This document shows, one piece after another, positions 29,862 through 36,952 of a stretch of DNA of 64,000 nt. Source of the DNA: Rhodanobacter sp. MP7CTX1 (lineage in GTDB: Bacteria > Pseudomonadota > Gammaproteobacteria > Xanthomonadales > Rhodanobacteraceae); contig NZ_JACHCN010000001.1 in NCBI RefSeq assembly GCF_014205795.1, positions 186,001 through 250,000 on the forward strand, in the 5' to 3' direction. Below the pieces are notes generated by a model, which saw only the letters and a program-made list of their open reading frames with translations, searched no databases and was not told the origin of the DNA. Both the position numbers and the translations under genes were made by a program. How positions within the stretch are numbered: the stretch's first letter is position 1; the number at the start of each line of letters is the position of its first letter.

Positions 29862-30329
29862 TCAGAGCATGTCGGTGAGCATTTCGGACTCGGCTTGATC
29901 GGCCGCAGCCGCCTGGGCTTTGGACATGGGGTCTTTGGAAATGGTCAGACTGTCTACGTAGACCAGCCATGCAGCGAGAACCTTTCTTGCATCCTCTGTG
30001 ATCTTCGGGTCAGTCGTGGTTGCGACGAAGTCCATGTATAGCTTGGTGCCGGCGCCTCTTGCGGCAACCACACAGTCCACAAATGGCTTGGCCTGAGCGA
30101 TCAGCACGTTAGAGTCCGGCACTGTCTCTGCGGGATTGTTGTTTAGGGCGGCCTGCTGTCTGCGCTGCAGGGCAGCCGTTTCTTGATCAAAAGCGATGTT
30201 GAATCCCATGGTCTGGCAATGCGACGCGACTTCATTGAGCCCGTGCATGAACGTGTCGGCTGCATCGTTGGGCGCGGCTGTGCAGGCCAGCGGGAGAGCT
30301 ATCGCTACCGCAAACAAGATCAGTTTCAT
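29862..30329 (-). CDS. Small secreted protein of unknown function
   Basis: A 155-residue protein with a signal peptide (MKLILFAVAIALPLACTAAP). The Cys at position 16 could be a weak lipobox. The mature part is helical and Ala/Gln-rich with two further Cys (C38 and C86), ending AQAAAADQAESEMLTDML. AGGGGAAATC before the ATG is a good ribosome-binding site. A copy of its last 18 codons lies about 6 kb away at 23911-23992, so this gene type was once duplicated in the region. Function unknown. Confidence 0.75.
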   Translation of the reverse strand: MKLILFAVAIALPLACTAAPNDAADTFMHGLNEVASHCQTMGFNIAFDQETAALQRRQQAALNNNPAETVPDSNVLIAQAKPFVDCVVAARGAGTKLYMDFVATTTDPKITEDARKVLAAWLVYVDSLTISKDPMSKAQAAAADQAESEMLTDML

Positions 30330-30556
30330 GATTTCCCCTGTGAAGAATCGCCAACACCGCCAGCCCTACCGAAAAAAAGGCAGGGGTTGGGCTGGACCTT
30401 CTGATTTCCAAATCAGAGGGGTCGACATTCGCAAGCCAGAAACCTCGGATCCTGCGGGCCTGACGGTAGCTATGGACTGAATGATAGCCGGGGATCCTTC
30501 ATTCCGCATTGCTGATAGCAAAGGGGTCAGAGTGGATAATGACTCTGAATCCTCTG

Positions 30557-30578
30557 GTCCGGAACTTAGGTGTTAGAC
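30557..30578 (+). other. attC/attI-like half site before GNAT gene
   Basis: The sequence GGAACTTAGGTGTTAGAC matches the 3' half of integron attC sites (consensus ending GTTRRRY, here GTTAGAC at 30572-30578). It lies five bases before the GNAT start codon, the usual spacing for a gene cassette. The 5' half is not present. Confidence 0.55.
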
Positions 30579-30582
30579 GCTC

Positions 30583-31062
30583 ATGCCAGACCCAATCACG
30601 CTCACATCGGTAGAAAGCCCAGAGCAAGCCGTAGCTGTGCGCGAACTGTTTCTTGAGTATGCGGCCGCGATCGGCGTGGATCTTGAGTACCAGGGATTCA
30701 CTGCGGAGCTTGCTGCCTTGCCGTCACCTTACGTGCTGCCCCACGGTGCCCTGCTCATCGCCAAGATCAACGGCGAGACGGCTGGCTGCGTTGCCCTGCG
30801 GCGTATTGACGAGCAAACCGGCGAGATGAAGCGCCTGTACGTAAGGCCGGCGTTTCGCGGTTGGGGTCTTGGCCAACATCTCATTGGCGAAACCATCCAG
30901 ACCGCTCGCCGCGCGGGTTACACCATGCTGCGATTGGATACGCTTCCGAGTATGGAGGCGGCGCAAGGACTGTACCGTTCGCTTGGTTTTTCCGAGATCC
31001 CCGCGTACAACAGCACTCACTTACCCGGCACGCGCTTCTATGAGCTCAGGCTGGCCATCTAG
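30583..31062 (+). CDS. GNAT N-acetyltransferase in a cassette-like context
   Basis: A 159-residue GNAT acetyltransferase. Motif A is complete: MKRLYVRPAFRGWGLGQHLI gives the acetyl-CoA pyrophosphate loop RGWGLG, and motif B is YTMLRLDTLPSMEAAQGLYR with LGF. The acceptor cannot be told from sequence. An attC-like half site precedes the gene by a few bases and a degenerate attC follows its stop, so it resembles an integron cassette. GNAT genes are common cassette cargo. No integrase is in the window. Confidence 0.88.
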   Translation: MPDPITLTSVESPEQAVAVRELFLEYAAAIGVDLEYQGFTAELAALPSPYVLPHGALLIAKINGETAGCVALRRIDEQTGEMKRLYVRPAFRGWGLGQHLIGETIQTARRAGYTMLRLDTLPSMEAAQGLYRSLGFSEIPAYNSTHLPGTRFYELRLAI

Positions 31063-31124
31063 GTATTCGTTCAAGTCGCACTCGGTTCGCGGCCGGCTCA
31101 ATTCGGGCGCTCGGGGACATGGGT
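31061..31124 (+). other. Degenerate attC-like site after GNAT gene
   Basis: Beginning within the GNAT stop, the sequence reads TATTCGTTCAAGTCGCAC, TCGGTTCGCGGCCGGCTC and AATTCGGGCGCTCGGGGACA, which aligns base by base with cassette attC sites such as that of aadA (ATTCrTTCAAGCCG...GCTTCGCGGC...GCTTAATTCAGG). The terminal R boxes are eroded (AGG for AAC, GCTCGGG for GTTAGAC), so it is probably not recombinogenic. Confidence 0.6.
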
Positions 31125-31207
31125 CCACTCATCCATTTCGTGGCTCGCCAAAGGAACCGCGCTCTGCAGCCGCAACGAACGAGTGCAGGAGATCGAGGTC
31201 GAGTGAC

Positions 31208-31262
31208 GTCATCAATTATTTATAGATGACATAAGAACTATTGGATTGTCTTGACGATCCAA
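31208..31262. promoter_or_regulatory. Two palindromes upstream of the cyclase gene
   Basis: GTCATC and GATGAC (31208-31213, 31225-31230) form an inverted repeat around an AT-rich 11-bp spacer. Next to it, TTGGATTGTC and GACGATCCAA (31241-31262) form a 10-bp inverted repeat with one mismatch. Their place in an AT-rich stretch just before the cyclase start suggests operator or promoter DNA. No regulator gene is adjacent. Confidence 0.45.
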
Positions 31263-31306
31263 CCTGGCTAGTGACTCGGCAATCAATCACACGGAGGGCC
31301 AGTACT

Positions 31307-32230
31307 GTGACCACCAGCGACCAGACCACGGACAAGCGGGTTTGCTTCGACTTCGAAGTCGATTTCTCGAACGGCGGAGGGATACAGGGGCAGGGATTCC
31401 GTCTGGATATCGACGCAGACGACATCAACGATCAGGCGCTGGCCGAATACATCATCGAGGACCTTCGCTTGTTGATGGTAGGAGAGGTCCGCATCCTGAA
31501 TAAGCAGATCATCAACGAGCGGCACAAGCGGCGTGCCAGTGCCGCGGTGATCACGCAAGGTGCTGCGCGCAGCGACCTGATCGACCTGAGCCATCCGGTT
31601 CGGGACGGTGAAGTTGTCTATCCCGGGCTGCCGGCGCCAAGCATCACGGAGCACATGAGCCACGAGGCAAGTCGTGGCCGCTATGCGCCTGACGTGACCT
31701 TCCAGATCGGCCGGGTGGAAATGGTTGCCAATACCGGCACCGCCATCGACGCGCCTTTTCATCGCTACCCGGGAACGATGGACGTGGCGGGCCTTCCCCT
31801 GGCATCGATTGCCGACGTCGAAGCGGTCGTGATTCGTTTGGCGGGAATGAAAGGGCGCACTATTTCGCGCGAGGCCATTGCCGCAACAGAAGTACGTGGA
31901 CGAGCCGTGCTTCTGGACACCGGTAAAGCGGTGCAATGGGGGATGCCGGCCTACACGGACGCATCACCCTATCTGTCGCGCGATGGGGCGGAGTATCTGC
32001 GCGACAACGGTGCGGTGCTGGTCGGCATTGACGCCATCAACATCGATGACACCCAGGATGCCCAGCGGCCAGCGCATTCGATTCTGCTCGAGGCAGGGAT
32101 CCCGATTGTGGAGAATCTCGCGCGGCTGAGTTCACTGCCTTCCGAAGGCCTTCGCTTCTCCGCCGCTCCGATGCGAATCGTCGGGATCGGCGCTTTCCCT
32201 GTGCGTGCGTGGGCGAGGGTGCTGCCGTAG
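31307..32230 (+). CDS. Cyclase-family (kynurenine formamidase-like) hydrolase with N-terminal add-on domain
   Basis: A 307-residue protein starting at a GTG with GGAGGG 10 bp upstream. Residues about 10-75 form a small domain, FDFEVDFSNGGGIQGQGFRL to MVGEVRILNKQIINERHK, that does not belong to the cyclase fold. From about residue 87 comes the cyclase domain: DLSHPVRDGEVVYPGLPAPS, then NTGTAIDAPFHRYPG, the HxGTHxDxPxH-type metal site in which the first His positions read VEMVANTGTAIDAPFH. The Thr-Ala replacing Thr-His changes one expected metal ligand. Members cleave amides or open cyclic substrates. The substrate is unknown. Confidence 0.82.
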   Translation: MTTSDQTTDKRVCFDFEVDFSNGGGIQGQGFRLDIDADDINDQALAEYIIEDLRLLMVGEVRILNKQIINERHKRRASAAVITQGAARSDLIDLSHPVRDGEVVYPGLPAPSITEHMSHEASRGRYAPDVTFQIGRVEMVANTGTAIDAPFHRYPGTMDVAGLPLASIADVEAVVIRLAGMKGRTISREAIAATEVRGRAVLLDTGKAVQWGMPAYTDASPYLSRDGAEYLRDNGAVLVGIDAINIDDTQDAQRPAHSILLEAGIPIVENLARLSSLPSEGLRFSAAPMRIVGIGAFPVRAWARVLP

Positions 32231-32247
32231 TTCCGTCAAACAAACGG

Positions 32248-32311
32248 GTCAAAGGGGCCAGATCAACCTGGGATCGGCTCCTGTTCTTTCTTCTCAACTT
32301 TGACCCGGCGT
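32248..32311. repeat. Short element with GGGTCAAAG/CTTTGACCC ends
   Basis: A 9-bp perfect inverted repeat bounds a non-coding stretch of about 46 bp between the cyclase and DUF4126 genes. It may also serve as a transcription terminator for the converging genes. Its layout mirrors the element at 23179-23240. Confidence 0.5.
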
Positions 32312-32316
32312 CGAAT

Positions 32317-32784
32317 TTACCCGACGTAGCTCAGGGCAGAAAAAGCCAGGGCGACAGCCAAAACGTCTTCAAGCAGGGCGGCAGGCAGGTCGTGTCCGCT
32401 GAACAGCTTCCGCACATAAGCCCTACCTTTCGCACCAGCGAGTGTTCCGATCACGCTGCCTACGATGCCGGCCAGGATCCCCAGCAAGAGGCTTCCGTGC
32501 GCGATCCCGATGGCCGTACCCGTTAGAGCGCCCATGACGACTCGGGCGCCGAACTGGGGCGGCACGAGGCGGCTTGGGGTTTTGGGCAGCTTGTCGTTGA
32601 TCATCTCCCCGATGGCCAGCGCGCTACAGATGTAAGACGTTATGCGACTACCCATAAATGCGAGCCACGTCCCCTGCAGAGGAAGATGCTGAGTGCTGGC
32701 GGCCCAGCTTATTGCCGCAAGACCAACCATCACGCGCAGGCCACACACAAAACCCAACACAAAAGCAGAGATCAGGACAGACAT
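32317..32784 (-). CDS. DUF4126-type membrane protein
   Basis: A 155-residue membrane protein with about four hydrophobic segments and Gly-rich helices. It starts SVLISAFVLGFVCGLRVMVG and contains GARVVMGALTGTAIGIAHGS and GIVGSVIGTLAGAKGRAYVR, the pattern of DUF4126 proteins. Function unknown. GGAGAATGACATG-type context gives a plausible ribosome-binding site at the ATG at 32784. Confidence 0.8.
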   Translation of the reverse strand: MSVLISAFVLGFVCGLRVMVGLAAISWAASTQHLPLQGTWLAFMGSRITSYICSALAIGEMINDKLPKTPSRLVPPQFGARVVMGALTGTAIGIAHGSLLLGILAGIVGSVIGTLAGAKGRAYVRKLFSGHDLPAALLEDVLAVALAFSALSYVG

Positions 32785-32873
32785 GTCATTCTCCAGGAAG
32801 TGGCGATCCGGTGAATCGTCAGGTTATGGGCAGAAGCCCTGCTTACAAATGCTACCTATGAGTAATCAGGCTC

Positions 32874-32968
32874 CCAAAAAAGTATCAGGGGCAATTCCTG
32901 GAAGGCGCTGGGGACCTATCGGTTCCGGTCGTCGATCGAAGCCAGAAAGGATCATTTCGTGTCGGTGC
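32874..32968 (+). repeat. Dispersed repeat, copy 1 (paired with 35,714)
   Basis: The segment with AATTCCTGGAAGGCGCTGGG and GATCATTTCGTGTCGGTG aligns with 35714-35807 (AATTCCTGGAAGGTGCCGGG ... GATCATTTCGATGCGGTG). The opening AAAAGGTGTCAGGGACAAT-like motif recurs alone at 36909. It lies in a 265-bp gap without a gene. Confidence 0.65.
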
Positions 32969-33049
32969 AAGAGATCCAACGACGACCGCGTTCTTCAAGT
33001 TCTCCATGACACCATATCTTTCCAACGCGCGGCATCCATCGATATCCGA

Positions 33050-33283
33050 TCACGGAATGGCATCTTCCGTAATGCGATCATGCGCATCAGTGACATGCAC
33101 GCCGAAGGTTTCCAGGTCGCGCAGGCAGTCGTCAACGACTAGACCCGGTGTTGGCTCGCCCTTTTGCAGATCGACGGTTTTGAAAGCAGTCCAGGGCGCG
33201 TACTTGGACGGAAGGTTTGCTCCCGATGACTCCGTCGTACACCCGAATACGCGACCAGGACCTCTGAAGAGATATACCTGCAT
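33050..33283 (-). CDS. Small conserved hypothetical protein
   Basis: A 77-residue protein, MQVYLFRGPGRVFGCTTESS then ANLPSKYAPWTAFKTVDLQK, ending with GVHVTDAHDRITEDAIP. The pattern of an N-terminal YLFRGPGRVFG strand and a C-terminal HVTDAH stretch is one I recognise from conserved small hypothetical proteins of proteobacteria, but no function is known. It has a GGAG-type ribosome-binding site and stands alone, 245 bp before the LysR gene 3' end. Confidence 0.7.
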   Translation of the reverse strand: MQVYLFRGPGRVFGCTTESSGANLPSKYAPWTAFKTVDLQKGEPTPGLVVDDCLRDLETFGVHVTDAHDRITEDAIP

Positions 33284-33528
33284 AGTCTGCTCCTGTGGGC
33301 CATGTTTGCTACAAAGCCGAATTCCAGAATCTAACCAACCGATAGACGTACATGGACATAGGATATATGTCCGCGCTATTTCGCTGAAGCGCCGCGGAGC
33401 CTGGGGTGGGACTGATTTTTCGCCAAGCCCGGCGCCCTTTCTGAGCGTTGGAAAAAGAACCTGTTCCCGGACCCGGATCCCGATGGAACGTGTGACTGTG
33501 GTCGTTGAACAGGTCCTGACATCGTCGA

Positions 33529-34467
33529 CTATTGCCGTTTAGTCCCATGGCGCCGGACAGCCATCCAACGATCCCACGGAGGATCACCGGCGAACTCCTG
33601 TTGCAGGAACTCGGTGAACGTATGGACCTTCGCGGACACGAATCGGCGGGTCGGGTAGATGATCATGGCGTCGGTATGTGGTGGTCGCCATGTCGGCAGT
33701 AGCGGCACCAGGTCGCCGCGCGCAAGATCGTCGCCGACGATGAATGTAGGCAGCAGAATAATTCCTTGCCCTGCAAGTGCAGCACTGCGCAATAGATCAC
33801 CACTGTCAGCACGGAAGTCCCCGCTGACGCGAACGGTGACGACACCGTCCGTGCCCTCAAGCGGCCAGCGATTCTCGAACCCTCCGCTCGGTAGGGTGAG
33901 GCAGTTGTGTCCTGCCAGGTCCTGTGGCGTGCGTGGCGTGCCGTGGCGCTTGAGATAGTCAGGAGCCGCGCAGACCACCAGTCGCACCACGGTTAGTGGA
34001 CGTGCCACATAGGTGGGAGGAATTTCCAGCGACAGGCGCAGGGCAAGATCAAAGCCTTCTTCGATCAGGTCGACGCGCCGATCAGTGGCATGTACTTCGA
34101 GTTCCACCTCGGGGTACTTCATGCGGTATCGGGGGAATAGTTCGGCCAGGTGACGAACACCAAACGTGAGCGGCACGCTGATGCGCAGCCGGCCACGCGG
34201 TGTCGTGGTTGCCGAACCGACCTCGGCTTCCGCTTCTTGCAGATCGGTCAGCAATTGCGTCGTGCGTTCGATGAAGCGGTGGCCGGCATCGGTCAGATGA
34301 AGCCGGCGCGTCGTTCGCTGCAACAGTCGTGTGCCGAGATGATCTTCGAGCTCGGCGATGAGCCGTGACACCGAGGTTGTCGACATGCCGAGCTTCTCGG
34401 CGCCGCGCACGAAGCTGCCGGCCTCGACCACTTTCGAGAATGCCTGCATCGAGAGGAATCGGTCCAT
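33529..34467 (-). CDS. LysR-family transcriptional regulator
   Basis: A 312-residue regulator with a winged helix (MDRFLSMQAFSKVVEAGSFV, ELEDHLGTRLLQRTTRRLHL) and a CrgA/AaeR-type effector domain (RGRLRISVPLTFGVRHLAEL, GFDLALRLSLEIPPTYVARP). It is divergent from the doxX gene across 119 bp containing two overlapping palindromes, so control of doxX and the following oxidoreductase gene is likely. Confidence 0.93.
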   Translation of the reverse strand: MDRFLSMQAFSKVVEAGSFVRGAEKLGMSTTSVSRLIAELEDHLGTRLLQRTTRRLHLTDAGHRFIERTTQLLTDLQEAEAEVGSATTTPRGRLRISVPLTFGVRHLAELFPRYRMKYPEVELEVHATDRRVDLIEEGFDLALRLSLEIPPTYVARPLTVVRLVVCAAPDYLKRHGTPRTPQDLAGHNCLTLPSGGFENRWPLEGTDGVVTVRVSGDFRADSGDLLRSAALAGQGIILLPTFIVGDDLARGDLVPLLPTWRPPHTDAMIIYPTRRFVSAKVHTFTEFLQQEFAGDPPWDRWMAVRRHGTKRQ

Positions 34468-34489
34468 AAGATTGTCCCGGATTATCCTG

Positions 34490-34528
34490 TTTTGCGGGAT
34501 AAATATTACCGCAAAAAGCTATTTATCC
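34490..34528. promoter_or_regulatory. Overlapping LysR-type operators between lysR and doxX
   Basis: TTTTGCGG (34490-34497) and CCGCAAAA (34509-34516) are a perfect inverted repeat with an 11-bp spacer. GGATAAATA (34497-34505) and TATTTATCC (34520-34528) form a second perfect one. Both sit in the AT-rich divergent gap, the classical place for LysR recognition and activation sites. Confidence 0.65.
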
Positions 34529-34586
34529 GTCAATTCGGGATTCTTAATATGGCGACATCGTTCCACTCATCCACCTGGAGATTGCC

Positions 34587-35027
34587 ATGAACACCTCAAC
34601 GATTGCTTCCACGAAAGCCAACATGAGCAGCACCACGTACTCCAACGTCAAGCTTCGCGATACGGCCGAACTGGGCGGTCGCATCCTTCTGTCGGCGTTG
34701 TTCGTTCTCTCTGGCCTGAGCAAGATCGGCGCCTACGCCGCCACCATCGGCTACATGTCAGTACTGGGCGTTCCCGGCGGTTTGCTTCCAGTGGTGATTG
34801 CCACCGAGCTTCTTGGCGGCGTGGCCATCGCCATCGGTTGGAAGACGCGTACTGCGGCGTTCTTGCTTGCTGGTTATTCAGTGCTGACGGCGCTGGTGTT
34901 CCATCACAACTTCGCCGACCAGATCCAGATGATCATGTTCATGAAGAACGTGTCGATCGCCGGCGCCTTCCTGCTGCTGACTGTCAATGGCGCAGGCCGC
35001 ATCAGCATCGACAACAAGTCGCGCTGA
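34587..35027 (+). CDS. DoxX-family membrane protein
   Basis: A 146-residue four-helix membrane protein. The family marks are LGGRILLSALFVLSGLSKIG at the first helix, GVPGGLLPVVIATELLGGVA in the second, and the C-terminal MIMFMKNVSIAGAFLLLTVN. DoxX-like proteins are linked to quinone or thiol redox chemistry, but the activity of this subgroup is unproven. It is followed 44 bp later by an F420-like NADP-dependent oxidoreductase gene, and both are probably under the divergent LysR regulator. Confidence 0.9.
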   Translation: MNTSTIASTKANMSSTTYSNVKLRDTAELGGRILLSALFVLSGLSKIGAYAATIGYMSVLGVPGGLLPVVIATELLGGVAIAIGWKTRTAAFLLAGYSVLTALVFHHNFADQIQMIMFMKNVSIAGAFLLLTVNGAGRISIDNKSR

Positions 35028-35070
35028 TCCCTCGCATCCATCTTGCCGATCGTCCATCAGGAGACATCAC

Positions 35071-35688
35071 ATGAGCTACGCCATCATCGGATCGGGCGCC
35101 ATCGGCGGCGCCCTCGCCAAGCAGTTTGCCCGCAGCAAGATCAAGGCTGTGGTTGCCAATCGTCGCGGACCAGCCTCGCTTGGGGATGCACTGCAAGCCT
35201 TCGCCCCTACCGTAAGCGCCGCCGAAATCACCGATGCGATGGATGCGGAAGTGATCATCCTTGCCGTCCCGTTCGGGGCGGTGGGGGAGGTCGCCAAGTT
35301 GCGCAACGACTGGACCGGCAAGATCGTGGTGGATGCCACCAACGCAATCGAGTTTCCCTCCTTCAAGCCGCTGGATCTTGGCGGGCAGCCTTCCAGTCAC
35401 GTCGTAGCAAAGCAGTTCAAGGGCGCCAAGGTCGTCAAGGCATTCAACACGCTACCGGCGGCAGTGCTCGCGGATGAGCCGCGCCGGAGCGAGGGCCATC
35501 GCACGATCTTCGTTTCAGGTGGCAACGCCGATGCCAACGAGAAGGTCGCATTGCTCGCTACCTTGCTTGGCTTCAGTCCCATCATCCTTGGCCGTCTTGA
35601 AGAAGGCGGTTTGCTGCAACAGTTTGGCGGCCCGCTGACGATGCACAGCCTGATCCACTCGAATCCCATCAACGGTATTGAGTCATAA
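35071..35688 (+). CDS. NADPH-dependent F420-reductase-like oxidoreductase
   Basis: A 205-residue Rossmann protein: YAIIGSGAIGGALAKQFARS binds NADP (with NRRG downstream), followed by EVIILAVPFGAVGEVAK and VKAFNTLPAAVLADEP, typical of the FNO/ProC-like COG2085 group. Members reduce F420 or other acceptors with NADPH; in proteobacteria, which lack F420, the substrate is unknown. I start at the ATG at 35071, preceded by AGGAGA. The gene probably forms a two-gene operon with doxX. Confidence 0.88.
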   Translation: MSYAIIGSGAIGGALAKQFARSKIKAVVANRRGPASLGDALQAFAPTVSAAEITDAMDAEVIILAVPFGAVGEVAKLRNDWTGKIVVDATNAIEFPSFKPLDLGGQPSSHVVAKQFKGAKVVKAFNTLPAAVLADEPRRSEGHRTIFVSGGNADANEKVALLATLLGFSPIILGRLEEGGLLQQFGGPLTMHSLIHSNPINGIES

Positions 35689-35713
35689 ACAGTTCAACAA
35701 GAACCCACGAACG

Positions 35714-35807
35714 AAAAAGGTGCCAGGGATAATTCCTGGAAGGTGCCGGGGACGGATCGGTTCTCGTCGTGGGTCGAGGTCAGGACAGATCATTTCGATG
35801 CGGTGGG
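35714..35807 (+). repeat. Dispersed repeat, copy 2 (paired with 32,874)
   Basis: This is the second copy of the roughly 93-bp element at 32874-32968. It occupies part of the 303-bp gap before the metallo-beta-lactamase gene. A different dispersed repeat at 35843-35905 follows (GACTTGATGCGACGCATTGT). Confidence 0.65.
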
Positions 35808-35842
35808 ATCGTGTCGGACCTTGAGCTTCAGCAATCAAAGAG

Positions 35843-35905
35843 GTTGGAGGCATGACTTGATGCGACGCATTGTCGAAGTGGCTCGTAATTCGAGGTTCTC
35901 TCTGA
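35843..35905 (+). repeat. Dispersed repeat shared with 56,448-56,510
   Basis: The stretch ATCAAAGAGGTTGGAGGCAT then GACTTGATGCGACGCATTGT aligns, with scattered changes, to TTCAAAGCGGTTTGAGACAT then CATCTGATGCGACGCATTGC after the YkgJ-like gene. It contains no frame of note. Its spread to two distant intergenic sites suggests a mobile or repair-related element. Confidence 0.6.
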
Positions 35906-35991
35906 TGATCAGAGTCCCGCCATGTTTCAGCCATTTTTCGTTTCGTCGACATCGATAGAATCCGGCCCTCAACTGTCAACAGGAGCGACCG

Positions 35992-36897
35992 ATGGCTGTG
36001 TTGAAGCGAATGGTTTTCGGCGCCTTTGTGCTTGCGGCGCTATCCAATCAGGCCTTCGGCGCATCTGCGCCAGATACACATGCGAGCTGGACAACCCCGA
36101 TAAAGCCATTTCGTATCTACGGAAATAGCTTCTATGTGGGCAGCAAGGGGCTCAGTGCGGTGCTTGTGACATCCCCGCAGGGCCATATCCTTATCGATGG
36201 AACGCTGAAGCAAAATGCGCCGCTGATTGAAGCGAACATTCGAGCGGCAGGCTTCAAGCTTTCGGACATCAAGGCGATCGTCAATTCCCATGCGCACTCG
36301 GACCACGCCGGGGCACTGGCGCAGTTGGCCAAAGACACGGGGGCACCGGTCTATGCCAGCCGGGCAGGCGCGCTTGCGTTGCGTCTCGGGGGCAAGGATC
36401 CACAGGACCCCCAATACGACGGCAACGTGAAATTTCCGCCAGTCGACGCCAAGGTCGTTGCAGACCTCGGACATGTACGTGTCGGCGATCTGGATCTTGT
36501 CGGGCACGCCACCCCGGGACACACGCCAGGCAGCATGAGTTGGACCTGGCAGTCGTGCGAAAAGGGCAAATGCTTGCACATGGTCTACTCCGATAGCCTT
36601 ACCGCCATCACCAATGGCACGTATCGATACACCGACGATGTATCCCGCCCTCAACGCGTCGAACAGTTTCGCCAGTCGATTGCGAAAATCCGCGGCATGC
36701 CTTGCGACATATTGATGACCGTCCATCCCGAGGCGAGTGATTTCCCGGGTCGTGCCATGCCGGACGTATCCGGGAGGCGGCCCAAAGGACTTGTAGGCAC
36801 TTCGGCTTGCCGCCGCCTTGCAGACCAAGCTACGCAAACCTTGGATAGCGAGCTCGCCGACGAAAAAGGCACTGACGCGGAAGGAGCGAATCACTGA
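35992..36897 (+). CDS. Subclass B3 metallo-beta-lactamase
   Basis: A 301-residue exported zinc hydrolase with a Sec signal peptide (cleavage near NQAFGAS). All B3 ligands are present: H100, H102, D104 and H105 in NSHAHSDHAG, H177 in GHTPGS and H245 in TVHPEAS. The absence of a Cys between the two halves, and the DH pair, separate it from classes B1 and B2. B3 enzymes hydrolyse penicillins, cephalosporins and carbapenems in the periplasm; some relatives prefer other substrates, so resistance is inferred. AGGAG precedes the ATG. No regulator is adjacent. Confidence 0.9.
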   Translation: MAVLKRMVFGAFVLAALSNQAFGASAPDTHASWTTPIKPFRIYGNSFYVGSKGLSAVLVTSPQGHILIDGTLKQNAPLIEANIRAAGFKLSDIKAIVNSHAHSDHAGALAQLAKDTGAPVYASRAGALALRLGGKDPQDPQYDGNVKFPPVDAKVVADLGHVRVGDLDLVGHATPGHTPGSMSWTWQSCEKGKCLHMVYSDSLTAITNGTYRYTDDVSRPQRVEQFRQSIAKIRGMPCDILMTVHPEASDFPGRAMPDVSGRRPKGLVGTSACRRLADQATQTLDSELADEKGTDAEGANH

Positions 36898-36908
36898 TGC
36901 AAGTGCTA

Positions 36909-36940
36909 GAAAAGGTGTCAGGGACAATCGCAGGCAGGTA
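36909..36940 (+). repeat. Partial copy of the dispersed AAAAGGTGTCAGGG repeat
   Basis: The sequence GAAAAGGTGTCAGGGACAAT matches the opening of the repeats at 32874 and 35714 but lacks their remainder. It lies just after the beta-lactamase gene. Confidence 0.5.
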
Positions 36941-36952
36941 ATGGGCCATTAG

